Positions 28,370-36,764 of a stretch of 64,000 nt of DNA are shown here, piece by piece. The stretch comes from Blastomonas aquatica. Lineage in GTDB: Bacteria; Pseudomonadota; Alphaproteobacteria; Sphingomonadales; Sphingomonadaceae. Positions within the stretch are counted from its first letter, which is position 1, and each line of letters opens with the position of its first letter. Location: contig NZ_BMGD01000003.1 in the NCBI RefSeq assembly GCF_014639875.1, positions 558,001 to 622,000 of the forward strand, written 5' to 3'. Under the pieces are notes generated by a model. It saw only the letters and a program-made list of their open reading frames with translations. It was not told the DNA's origin and did not search any database. The translations under genes and the position numbers were made by a program.

Positions 28370-29175
28370 TGTCGGTCCTGACCATTGTCCGAAACCGCGC
28401 CGGTCATCTGGCGCAACTCGTCGAAGGGCTGCGCCGCAGTATTCAGTTTCCTGCCGAACTGGTGGTGGTGGACATGGCGAGCGATCCTCCGGTCGAGGAG
28501 TTCGACGCTGACTTTCCTGTCCGCGTGACGCATCTGGCTAGCGAGCGCTTGCCGCTGGCCCAAGCGCGCAACCTCGCCGCGCGCCATGCATCTAGCGAAA
28601 ACCTACTGTTTCTCGATGTCGACTGTATTCCCATGCGCGCGCTCACCGGGGCGATCGATCAGGCGCTGGATCAGAATGACGCGCTGATCTGTGCCGAGGT
28701 GCTCTATCTTGGCCCTGATGATGCACGCGGGGAATGGGTCGAGGAGGATCTGGCAGGATCGGGCAAACCGCATCCCGCGCGCGAATTTCCCGCGCATGGC
28801 ATGCGCGCAGAATCCAATCCGGGGCTGTTCTGGTCGCTGGCGTTCGGTATCCGCCGCGCACGGTTCGAAACGCTGGGCGGTTTCGACGAAGCCTATCGGG
28901 GCTATGGCGGCGAGGACACCGACTTCGGCTTCCGTGCCGATGCTGCAGGGCTACCGCTGCTGTTTATGGGAGGGCCTGGCGCCTTTCACCAGCACCACCC
29001 CAGCCCCAATCCACCGCTTCAGCATTTTGATGACATCGTGCGCAATGCGCAACTCTTCCGCGCGCGGTGGGGCTTCTGGCCAATGGAGGGCTGGTTGCAG
29101 CAATTCGAGGCGATGGGCCTGCTTCGCATCGAACCGTCATCGTTGCATGTGCTACGCCGGCCCGCCGGGTCATAG
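28366..29175 (+). CDS. Family 2-type glycosyltransferase (galactosyltransferase C-terminal domain)
   Basis: A GT-A glycosyltransferase of 269 residues. The N-terminal MMSVLTIVRNRAGHLAQLVEG, DxD motif DVD at 84-86 (LFLDVDCIP) and late GYGGEDTDFGFR at 180-190 match GT2 enzymes with the GT7-type C-terminal domain. The ATG overlaps the methyltransferase stop by 4 bp. It is the last gene of the operon. A modest GC stem (CGGGT-GCGG-ACCCG, 29176-29189) follows directly and may end the transcript. Confidence 0.87.
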   Translation: MMSVLTIVRNRAGHLAQLVEGLRRSIQFPAELVVVDMASDPPVEEFDADFPVRVTHLASERLPLAQARNLAARHASSENLLFLDVDCIPMRALTGAIDQALDQNDALICAEVLYLGPDDARGEWVEEDLAGSGKPHPAREFPAHGMRAESNPGLFWSLAFGIRRARFETLGGFDEAYRGYGGEDTDFGFRADAAGLPLLFMGGPGAFHQHHPSPNPPLQHFDDIVRNAQLFRARWGFWPMEGWLQQFEAMGLLRIEPSSLHVLRRPAGS

Positions 29176-29264
29176 CGGGTGCGGACCCGTCAAAATGTTC
29201 CGGGCCTGGGGTACGGGATGTCCCGGGCAGGGAGTACGGGCATACCGGGGGGGCAGGCTTGGCG

Positions 29265-29289
29265 GGAACCCCACCATCGCTTGCTCGTT
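29265..29289 (+). promoter_or_regulatory. EcfG (ECF15) general-stress promoter, perfect consensus
   Basis: GGAAC at 29265-29269, a 16-bp spacer, then CGTT at 29286-29289: an exact match to the alphaproteobacterial EcfG promoter consensus (GGAAC-N16/17-CGTT). It points at the small ORF starting at 29298, which would give an almost leaderless message, and perhaps further to the GbsR-type gene at 29648. Confidence 0.7.
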
Positions 29290-29297
29290 CAGATCTC

Positions 29298-29483
29298 ATG
29301 ACCGCAGTCACAGCCAGACAAACATTGCTGCTCGAAATCAGGCGGCCGAAGATACTCTTTGCCGTCAGTCTGACTCCGACCGGGATCCTGGCCATCGGTG
29401 CGCTTACATCAGGCATTCTTCTCGCGACCAGCGTCCTCGTAAAAACGTCCATCAAAGGGTCCGCACAGCCCAAGCGAGGGTGA
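29298..29483 (+). CDS. Small single-pass membrane protein (61 aa), putative
   Basis: A 61-residue ORF with a basic N-terminus (ARQTLLLEIRRPK), one long hydrophobic stretch (about residues 28-48, TGILAIGALTSGILLATSVL) and a basic tail. No family is recognised. Support comes mainly from position: the start codon lies 9 bp after a perfect EcfG promoter, in an otherwise empty 472-bp gap. Absence of a Shine-Dalgarno fits the short leader. It could equally be chance coding, so confidence is low to moderate. Confidence 0.4.
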   Translation: MTAVTARQTLLLEIRRPKILFAVSLTPTGILAIGALTSGILLATSVLVKTSIKGSAQPKRG

Positions 29484-29601
29484 CGTCGGGCAGTTCCTTC
29501 TAAGTGCATGTGCTTGCTAGCGTTTCTAAAGTCGGGGTCGTCGGATGTGAGCATTCGCCCTCCTGAAACTAATGCGCACCAGCTAATCTAATTTCTCGAA
29601 C

Positions 29602-29619
29602 TTTCAAAATCTCTTGAAA
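29602..29619. promoter_or_regulatory. Dyad upstream of the GbsR-type gene
   Basis: TTTCAA-N6-TTGAAA is a perfect 18-bp dyad centred 37 bp upstream of the regulator start. It is bracketed by two copies of TCGGGGTCGTCGG (29532-29544 and 29622-29634). A possible operator for the MarR-like protein encoded next, which heads the efflux operon; inference only. Confidence 0.4.
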
Positions 29620-29647
29620 CATCGGGGTCGTCGGCTATGGGTCTGCA

Positions 29648-30121
29648 ATGCAACCCGCCGAACCGCCCGCGCTGTCGATTCCCGAGCAGCAGATGATCGA
29701 CCTGATTGGCGACCAGCTCAAATACCATCGCTTTGCTCGCCCGGCGGGGCGATTGTTCGGATATGCAATCGTCACCGGTGAGGCGTTCACGTCGCAACAG
29801 GCAGAGGAGGCGCTCGGGATGAGCGCTGGCTCCGTGAGCAGCGGATTGAAGCCGTTGCTCGATATGCGGCTGTTGCGCCGGGTCGATGTGCGCGGTGACC
29901 GGCGTCATCACTATGTTCATGACGAAACCGCGCTCGACCGGATGCTCGAGGTCTCCATTGTCGCGATGGAACGCCACCGCGCCCAGATCCAGCAGCGGTT
30001 GCGCTCAGTGACCCGGCCAGGGGCCGCCAAGCGGATCGAGCGCCTGTGCCGCATGTCCGAGATCATCGGCGAGACGATGCAGGAGGCTGCGCGGCGTTTC
30101 AGCAGCGAACACGATGATTAA
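29648..30121 (+). CDS. GbsR/MarR-type transcriptional regulator
   Basis: A 157-residue winged-helix regulator of the GbsR/MarR type. The helix-turn-helix is around residues 45-75 (TSQQAEEALGMSAGSVSSGLKPL) and the wing around 78-92 (RRVDVRGDRRHHYV). It precedes and overlaps by 8 bp an RND efflux operon, the usual arrangement for a local repressor of the pump. A dyad upstream is a candidate autoregulatory site. The ligand is unknown; Bacillus GbsR senses choline, but nothing here suggests the same ligand. Confidence 0.85.
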   Translation: MQPAEPPALSIPEQQMIDLIGDQLKYHRFARPAGRLFGYAIVTGEAFTSQQAEEALGMSAGSVSSGLKPLLDMRLLRRVDVRGDRRHHYVHDETALDRMLEVSIVAMERHRAQIQQRLRSVTRPGAAKRIERLCRMSEIIGETMQEAARRFSSEHDD

Positions 30122-31592
30122 AGCTGATAACACGACCCGGGAGCGCGCTGGCGCGTTGCTGCGTGCAGGATTGCTGTGCGCAACGTTGGCGGGCTGCGCC
30201 GCCGTGCCCACACGTCCCGAGCCGCCAGTGCCGCTGCCCGAGCGCTTTGTCGCGCCTGCAGAGGCACCCGCCGGTGACGCCGTTGCGGTGGCCGATCGCT
30301 GGTGGACCAGCTTTGGCGACGAGCGGCTCGAACTGCTGGTCGAAGCGGCAGTGAGCGACAATCCCGCGATCGGCCAAGCGGTCGCGCAGACCGAGATCGC
30401 TGCCGCACAGGCGCGGATTGCGCGCGCCGACCTCTTCCCGCAGGTCAGCGCTGCGCTCGCTGCCTCGCGGCAGCGCCAGAACCTTGCCGGGCTCGGCCCG
30501 ATCGGCGCGCTGCCTGGCACGCCTGGCGGGGATCTGCCGAGCGGTTTCACCTTCAACAATTTCTCGACCGCGCTCGAAGTCCAATGGGAACTCGACATCT
30601 GGGGTCTGCTGTCGAGCCAGACCGCTGCCGCGCGCGCCGATTTTCTGGCGAGCGCGGAAAACCTGCGGGCCACCCGGCAGGCGATCGCGGCTCAGGCCGG
30701 GCGGCTTTATTTTCAGGTCGTCGAGTCGCGCGCACAGCTCGCGGTCGCGCAGACAACCGAAGCAGCGCTGACCGAGATCGAGCGGCAGATCGCCAACCGC
30801 GCCCGCGCAGGGATCGCCCCGCCCAGCGATCAGCTGCTCGCGAGCGCCAATCTGGGAGCCGCGCAGGCCGGGGTCGAGCAGCGCCGCGAAGCGCTCGAGC
30901 AAGCGACCCGGCAGTTCGAAATTTTGCTGCGCGACTATCCCGCCGGCACCATCGCCACCCCCGACACGCTGCCCGCGGTCCCTCCGCCGCCGCCCGCGGG
31001 CTTGCCTGCCGACCTCCTCGTGCGCCGCCCTGATGTCGCCGCCGCCGAACTATCACTGCACGCCGCAGGATACCGGCTCGAGGCCAGCCGGCGCTCCTTC
31101 CTGCCCGGAATCGGGTTGACCGGATCGATCGGCACCGCGAGCCAGGATATCGGCCGGCTGTTTGACCCCGGTTCGCTGGTCTGGACCATCGCCGGGCGAT
31201 TGCTCCAGCCGATCTTCCAGGGCGGGCGGCTGCGCGCGCAGGTCCGCAGCGCCGAAGGCCAGCGCGACGAGGCGCTCGAGGTCTACGCCGAAGTCGCGCT
31301 ACAGGCGCTCTCCGAGGTCGAGACTGCGCTCGCCATCGAGCAGGTGCTGGCCCGCCGCGAGGCTGCTTCGGACACCGCCGCCCGCGCCGCCGAAGGCGCG
31401 GTCGAGATCGCCTTCAACCGGTATCGCGAGGGGCTCGACCCCTTTCTCAACGTGCTCGAGGCGCAGCAGCGCGCGCTGGACAGCCGCAGCGCACAGATCG
31501 CCACCCGGCGGGCCAGGCTCGAAAACCGGATCAACCTCCATCTTGCGCTGGGCGGCGATTTCGTCGCGCCCGCCGAAGCGACCAGGAATTGA
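30114..31592 (+). CDS. NodT-family RND outer-membrane efflux lipoprotein
   Basis: Outer-membrane channel component (TolC/OprM/NodT family) of 492 residues. The signal peptide ends in lipobox LAGC with Cys28, so it should be acylated. Two OEP repeats follow, each with long helices and the SxWELDIWG-type segment (EVQWELDIWGLLSSQ), VRRPDVAAAELSLHAA and a second LLQPIFQGGRLRAQ block. It overlaps the regulator upstream by 8 bp and the adaptor frame downstream, forming a full tripartite pump operon. Confidence 0.92.
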   Translation: MIKADNTTRERAGALLRAGLLCATLAGCAAVPTRPEPPVPLPERFVAPAEAPAGDAVAVADRWWTSFGDERLELLVEAAVSDNPAIGQAVAQTEIAAAQARIARADLFPQVSAALAASRQRQNLAGLGPIGALPGTPGGDLPSGFTFNNFSTALEVQWELDIWGLLSSQTAAARADFLASAENLRATRQAIAAQAGRLYFQVVESRAQLAVAQTTEAALTEIERQIANRARAGIAPPSDQLLASANLGAAQAGVEQRREALEQATRQFEILLRDYPAGTIATPDTLPAVPPPPPAGLPADLLVRRPDVAAAELSLHAAGYRLEASRRSFLPGIGLTGSIGTASQDIGRLFDPGSLVWTIAGRLLQPIFQGGRLRAQVRSAEGQRDEALEVYAEVALQALSEVETALAIEQVLARREAASDTAARAAEGAVEIAFNRYREGLDPFLNVLEAQQRALDSRSAQIATRRARLENRINLHLALGGDFVAPAEATRN

Positions 31593-31597
31593 CACGC

Positions 31598-32923
31598 ATG
31601 CGTCCTCCCCGCCGCCCCCTTCTTGCACTTGTGGTGCTCTCGGTTGCGTTGCTGACCGCCTGTTCGGAACAGGAGGAGGCCGCCGAGGAAGCGGTGGTGG
31701 TGAGCGTTCGCGTCGAACCGGTCCAGCGCCGCGCGCTGCAGGCCTGGGTTTATGGCCAGGGAACCGCGCGCGCGGTGCAGCGCGAGTTCCTCACCTTTGC
31801 CGATGCCGGCCGGGTCGAATGGCTCGACCCGCAGCTGAGGCTGGGCAGCAGTGTCGCGCGCGGCAAGCTGATCGCCTATCAGGAGCCTGCGCGCTCTCGC
31901 GCCGGGCTCGCCAACGCAGAGGCCGCCCTGATCACGGCACGCAGCGAGATTGCGCAGGCACAGGCCGCCGAACGCGAGGCGCGCGCCACGCTTGAGCTCG
32001 CCCGGGTGACGCTCGAGCGTTACCGAACGCTGATCGCGCAAAATTCCGCTTCGCAGCAGGAGTTCGACCGCGCCGAAGCCGAGTTTGCGCAGGCGCAGGC
32101 GGCGCAGGCACGGGCGCGGGCCCAGACACGCTCGGCACAAGCGCGCGTCGGTTCGGCGGATGCAGAGATCGCGCAGGCGCGTCTGGTCGTGGGCGATTCG
32201 CGGATCGTCTCGCCAATCAACGGGGTGATCTCGCGGCTCAACATCGAACAGGGGCGCTACTTCACCCCGCAGACGGTCCAGACAACCTCCGAGGCGAGCG
32301 CATTGCGCACTGTTCCGGTGGTGGTGATCGATCCGTCCGCGTTCGAGATCCGCGTCGATCTGCCCTCCTACGCCTATCGCCAACTGGCGATAGGCTCGCG
32401 GGTGATGATCGGCGCGGGCGAGCGTCCTACCGGAAACGCGGCCGAGAACGGTAACGGTGACGCGGCCGCCAGCTCAAGCCTGCCCGGCGGACCGCCGATG
32501 CCGGTTGGCGACTACCGTATAGCAGGCACGGTCCACGCGATCAGCCCAGCGCTCGACCCCGAGAGTCGTACCTTCGAGGTGATCATCCGCACTTTGGGCC
32601 GCGCGCCGCAGCTGCAGGACGGTGAATTTGTCGCAACCTGGATTGCCCAGCCAACCCGCCAGCCTGCACTCACCGTCCCGCTCAACGCGCTGCGCACCCG
32701 TAACAACCGCAGCTTCGTCTTCGTCGTTGATCGCCAGCGCAACATTGCGGTCGAGCGAGAGGTGCGTCTGGGTGTCCAGTCCGAAGGCCGCCAAGCCGTG
32801 CTCTCAGGCCTGCGCGAGGGCGACATGGTGGTGACTGCAGGCCGCGCACGGCTGTCGAACGGGGTCGCGGTGCGGATCCTGGGCCAACCGCAGCCCGCCG
32901 CAGCGCAACGACCGAAGCGGTGA
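31598..32923 (+). CDS. RND efflux periplasmic adaptor
   Basis: Membrane-fusion protein of 441 residues linking the RND pump to the outer-membrane channel. It has a lipoprotein signal (LLTAC, Cys22), a barrel-sandwich hybrid split by an Ala/Glu-rich coiled-coil hairpin (about 95-190), and the VVGDSRIVSPINGVISRLN return strand. A TTG at 31589 would overlap the previous stop, but ATG at 31598 (MRPPRRPLL) gives a better signal peptide. It sits 5 bp downstream of the OMF gene and overlaps the permease start. Confidence 0.9.
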   Translation: MRPPRRPLLALVVLSVALLTACSEQEEAAEEAVVVSVRVEPVQRRALQAWVYGQGTARAVQREFLTFADAGRVEWLDPQLRLGSSVARGKLIAYQEPARSRAGLANAEAALITARSEIAQAQAAEREARATLELARVTLERYRTLIAQNSASQQEFDRAEAEFAQAQAAQARARAQTRSAQARVGSADAEIAQARLVVGDSRIVSPINGVISRLNIEQGRYFTPQTVQTTSEASALRTVPVVVIDPSAFEIRVDLPSYAYRQLAIGSRVMIGAGERPTGNAAENGNGDAAASSSLPGGPPMPVGDYRIAGTVHAISPALDPESRTFEVIIRTLGRAPQLQDGEFVATWIAQPTRQPALTVPLNALRTRNNRSFVFVVDRQRNIAVEREVRLGVQSEGRQAVLSGLREGDMVVTAGRARLSNGVAVRILGQPQPAAAQRPKR

Positions 32924-35900
32924 CGAGCGCGATGGCGGACAGCGACCCGGTAGATCGCGAACCGACAGCCGGTGGACACGGGCAGGCAGCAGATGCCGAA
33001 ACTCCGGAGGTGGCTGCTGCCGGCAGCCTGGTGAGATTCTTCTTCCTCAAGACGACCTTCGGTATTCTGCTGGCCATCACGCTCGCGGTTGGCGGGCTGT
33101 TTGCTTATGGCGCGCTCGTCAAGGAGTCGCTGCCCGATCTTGAGATCCCGCAGGCGATCATCAACACCGCCTGGCCAGGCGCCGATCCGCAGACCATGGA
33201 GCGCCAGATCACCGAGCGCATCGAGGACGAGATCACGACGCTTCAGGGCGTTCGTCGGGTCGATAGCGCCTCGTTCGACAGCTTTTCGGTCATCTCGGTC
33301 GAGTTCGAAGCCTCGGTCGAGGTGAGCGATGCTATGGGCCGATTGCGCGCGGCGGTGAACGATGCCGAGGCCGAATTGCCCGCTGAGGCCGAACGCCCAA
33401 CAATCAATCAGATCTCAGTCAGCGATCTCCCTATCCTGACAATAGCAATCGCTGGCGACGTCACTCCCGATACGCTCAACCGCGCTGCAGAGCAGTTGCG
33501 TGATCGGCTCGAACGGGTCACCGGAGTAAGCGAGGTCGAACTCGGCGGCAATCGCGAGGAGATCGTCCAGGTCCTGCTTCAGCCCGAGCGGATGCTCGCA
33601 CTGGGCCTTTCGCCGACCCGCGTTCGCGATGCGATCCAGCAGGCCAATCTTGAACAGCCGTTCGGCGAGATCCGCAGCGACGAAATCGGCGCGATCGTCC
33701 GCCTCGAGGGTCGGTTCTCGACGATCGAGGAACTGCGCGCACTCCCCGTCGTGCGGCTGAGCGACGGCGCATCGCGGCGCGCAATCCGGCTCGAGGAGGT
33801 CGCGACGATCGAGCGGCGGCTCGAGCCCGAGACCACCCGGGCGTTCGTGGGAGGTGCCGAACGCGCATTCGTGCCCTCGGTCGAGATCACCGTGACCAAA
33901 TCACCCGGGGCCGACACCGTTGCGCTGGTCGACCTGATCCGCTCCGAACTTGCCGCAATCCAGAACGGCGCCGACTGGCCCGATGGTATCGAAACCACGC
34001 TGATCCAGGACGAGGCCGAGCAGATCTGGTCCTCACTGAGCGAGGTCTTCGTCTCGGGCCTGCAGGCGATGCTGATCGTCTTCGTCGTGCTGTTCCTCGC
34101 CATCTCATGGCGCGAAGGGCTGATCGCCGGGCTGTCGATCCCGATCACATTTGCCGGGGTTCTGCTTGTGGTGCTGCTGCTGGGCTATTCGCTCAACGAA
34201 CTCGTCATCATCGGCATGGTGATCGCGCTCGGGTTGATCATCGATGTTTTCATCATCATGCTCGAGGGCCTGCACGACGCGATCTATGTTCGCGGCGAGA
34301 CCTTCGGCCAGGCGGTGCTCTCGACGCTCGACCGGTTCGCGGTCCCCGCAATCGCGGGACAGCTGACCACGATCCTGGCGTTGGCGCCCTTGATGGCGAT
34401 CTCGGGACCGGCGGGCCAGTTCATCCGCGTGCTGCCGGTGACGACGATCATCTGCCTGGTGCTCGCGCTGATCGTCGCGCTGCTCGTGTCGGTGCCACTG
34501 TCGCGCTACCTGCTGGGTCACCAGACCCGAACCGGCGATCAGGAACCCAGTCGCGCGGACCGGTTGACGGCGCGTGCCATGGACCGGCTTGAGGCCTGGC
34601 TTGCAGCGACCGTGCTGCTGTCGCGCAGGCGAGCAGGCTTTTGGGTAATGGGCGCGACCGGTATTTTCGCGCTTTCGCTGGTCGCCTTTACCCAGACACC
34701 GACCGAATTCTTCCCACAAAATGACGGTGAGCGGCTGGGCATCAACATCGAATTGCCCCCGAGCACGCAGCTTGATGAAACCCAGGCGTTGGCCGACGCG
34801 GTGGGTGCGATCCTGCGCGAGCGCCCCTATTTCGCGCATGTGATCAAGCTGGTGGGACGCAAGAGCCCATTTGCCGGGGGCAATGTGGCCGCTGCCCTCC
34901 AGCCTAGCGACAGCGAAAACTATATCGGCTTCTCGGCGATCTTCGTCGAACGTGGCGAGCGCGAGGCCAGCTCTTACCGGCTTGCCGAACAGCTGCGTGT
35001 CGAGCTCGGCGACTATCTCGATGCCAATGTCGCCGGTGCCGAGCTGCTGGTCGTCGAGGAAGCTTCGGGCCCGGGCTCGGGCGAACCCATTGAAGTCGAG
35101 ATCCGCGGGCCCGACATGGACGAACTGCAGGTCCTGGCGACACAGGTCAAGGCCATGCTCCAGCGCGTGCCCGGCACCGGCGGGGTGCGCGACAATCTTG
35201 GCGCACTGAGTTCGCAGATCGCGCTGCGTCCCGATCGCGAGGCGGTCGATTATCTGGGCGTGACCCAGGCTGAACTGGCAGGCCAGATCCGGATTGCGCT
35301 CAGCAATGACGAAATCGGTCGTTTCGCCACCGGCCCGGGGGAGGACGATATCGACATCCGCCTGGGCACCGAATGGCCCAGCCGGCCGGGCGAGGCACGC
35401 GGACCGCGCGACCTGGAAGAGATCGCGCTGGTGCGCGCGTTCAGCGAGTCCGGGCGTTCGATCTCGCTGTGGCAACTGGTCGATCCGGTCAGCTCTGAGG
35501 GCGCTGTCGCCATCGCCCATAGCGAGGGGCAACGCGGAATCCGTGTTCTGGCAAGCAACGAGGGCCGCACGGTTGAGGACATCATCGAGCAGATCCGCCC
35601 CGAACTCGATCGGATGCAGGCCGAATGGCCTGCGGGCTATCGCTATCTGATCGGCGGCGAATCGGCGGATGCGGGCGAGGCCTTCGGCTCGGCGGGTATC
35701 GCGCTGGTGGTCGCTATCATCCTGGTTTTCGGGGTGCTGGTGATCGTCTTCGATAGCTTTAAACAGGCCTTCATCATTCTGGCGACAATGCCGTTGGCGC
35801 TGATCGGAACTTTTCTTGGTTTCTTCGCCTTCAAGATCCTGTTCTCCTTCTTCGCGATGATCGGCGTCATCGCACTGGTGGGGATCGTGGTGAACAACGG

Positions 35901-36183
35901 CATCGTCATGGTCGATACGATGAATCGCTATCTCGCTGAGGGACGCAGTGTGACAGAGGCCGCCGCCTCAGGTGCTGCGCGGCGGCTCCGGCCGATCGTC
36001 ACGACCTCGGTGACCACGATCGCCGGGATGGCACCGCTGGCGATCAGCAGCGATCTCTATCGCCCGCTGACGCTGACCGTGATCCTCGGGCTGATCTCGG
36101 CCACGGTGCTGTCGCTGGTGATCGTACCTGCGCTGTATATGCTGCTGACGAAATCGGGATCGCGGGCCAGCGGCCTCGACTGA
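32920..36183 (+). CDS. RND efflux permease (AcrB/MexF superfamily)
   Basis: Inner-membrane proton-driven pump of 1087 residues with the two-fold RND layout: one helix near 45-70, a large periplasmic domain, six helices (about 370-540), a second helix and periplasmic domain, then five or six helices (about 925-1075). IDVFIIMLEGLHDAI corresponds to the helix 4 motif D region, and GIVVNNGIVMVDTMN is the second-half counterpart. A Gly/Glu-rich cytosolic tail precedes helix 1. The GTG start overlaps the adaptor stop. Substrate is unknown; the absence of a charged helix 4 triad argues against the metal (HME) class. Confidence 0.92.
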   Translation: MTSAMADSDPVDREPTAGGHGQAADAETPEVAAAGSLVRFFFLKTTFGILLAITLAVGGLFAYGALVKESLPDLEIPQAIINTAWPGADPQTMERQITERIEDEITTLQGVRRVDSASFDSFSVISVEFEASVEVSDAMGRLRAAVNDAEAELPAEAERPTINQISVSDLPILTIAIAGDVTPDTLNRAAEQLRDRLERVTGVSEVELGGNREEIVQVLLQPERMLALGLSPTRVRDAIQQANLEQPFGEIRSDEIGAIVRLEGRFSTIEELRALPVVRLSDGASRRAIRLEEVATIERRLEPETTRAFVGGAERAFVPSVEITVTKSPGADTVALVDLIRSELAAIQNGADWPDGIETTLIQDEAEQIWSSLSEVFVSGLQAMLIVFVVLFLAISWREGLIAGLSIPITFAGVLLVVLLLGYSLNELVIIGMVIALGLIIDVFIIMLEGLHDAIYVRGETFGQAVLSTLDRFAVPAIAGQLTTILALAPLMAISGPAGQFIRVLPVTTIICLVLALIVALLVSVPLSRYLLGHQTRTGDQEPSRADRLTARAMDRLEAWLAATVLLSRRRAGFWVMGATGIFALSLVAFTQTPTEFFPQNDGERLGINIELPPSTQLDETQALADAVGAILRERPYFAHVIKLVGRKSPFAGGNVAAALQPSDSENYIGFSAIFVERGEREASSYRLAEQLRVELGDYLDANVAGAELLVVEEASGPGSGEPIEVEIRGPDMDELQVLATQVKAMLQRVPGTGGVRDNLGALSSQIALRPDREAVDYLGVTQAELAGQIRIALSNDEIGRFATGPGEDDIDIRLGTEWPSRPGEARGPRDLEEIALVRAFSESGRSISLWQLVDPVSSEGAVAIAHSEGQRGIRVLASNEGRTVEDIIEQIRPELDRMQAEWPAGYRYLIGGESADAGEAFGSAGIALVVAIILVFGVLVIVFDSFKQAFIILATMPLALIGTFLGFFAFKILFSFFAMIGVIALVGIVVNNGIVMVDTMNRYLAEGRSVTEAAASGAARRLRPIVTTSVTTIAGMAPLAISSDLYRPLTLTVILGLISATVLSLVIVPALYMLLTKSGSRASGLD

Positions 36184-36261
36184 CGCGGTATCCTGGCTTT
36201 CTACCCCGGTTAAACATCACCGTCCGCAGGTACGGTCCCGCGCCCGCGCCGTTGACGGTAT

Positions 36262-36616
36262 ATGAATAAGCATGCTGTCGAGCACCGCCAGCTCCGCCTC
36301 CGAGAAACGATGGCGCATCTGCACGACGCGTCCATGGAAAGGACACGCATAATCCTGTCCGATTACGACATCCTAATGTTGCGCAGCGACCCTGGAGAGG
36401 AACTGACCACCTGCAACTGGGCGCCGTCCTCGGGGCTGCTGTTCAGAGGACCACCGCTCGAACATCTTGGCAGGCGGCGGGGTCGATATCGCCGGGGATA
36501 AGATGATGGAGGTCAATATCGACACGCCCTGCGGGATCAACTTCATGGACGATCTGGCGGGCGTCGACTTCAGCGGTGCGATAGGGTTTTCCGATCACCG
36601 TGGATCGCTGAGCTAA
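36262..36616 (+). pseudogene. Possible broken small gene in the RND/SRPBCC gap
   Basis: Two overlapping frames look protein-like: frame 1 from ATG 36262 (MNKHAVEHRQLRLRETMAHL...) to about 36440, and a second frame that is coding-like from about 36455 to a stop at 36616 (it includes DIAGDKMMEVNIDTPCGINF). A single frameshift near 36445 would join them. No family is recognised. Alternatively only the 37-codon piece from ATG 36503, with GGGG upstream, is expressed. Confidence 0.25.
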
Positions 36617-36619
36617 TCC

Positions 36620-36644
36620 GGAACTATCGCGCAAAACATGCGTC
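36620..36644 (+). promoter_or_regulatory. EcfG-like promoter, one mismatch
   Basis: GGAAC (36620-36624), 16-bp spacer, CGTC (36641-36644): one base off the EcfG consensus CGTT. It is about 120 bp upstream of the SRPBCC gene, a type of gene often placed in the sphingomonad general-stress regulon. Confidence 0.35.
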
Positions 36645-36764
36645 AATACTTCATCGAAAACGCATCTTCGGGCGAGATTGCATTGCTGTTTTAGCAAGGC
36701 CCTGCCGCATCGTCCGGACTCAACCGATCCAGTGCCCGTGTTGGCGGAGCAGGAAGAAGCCCAA

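Noticed and set aside
34105-35532. 475-codon minus-strand frame inside the RND permease
   Set aside because: Shadow frame; the plus strand encodes a complete pump.
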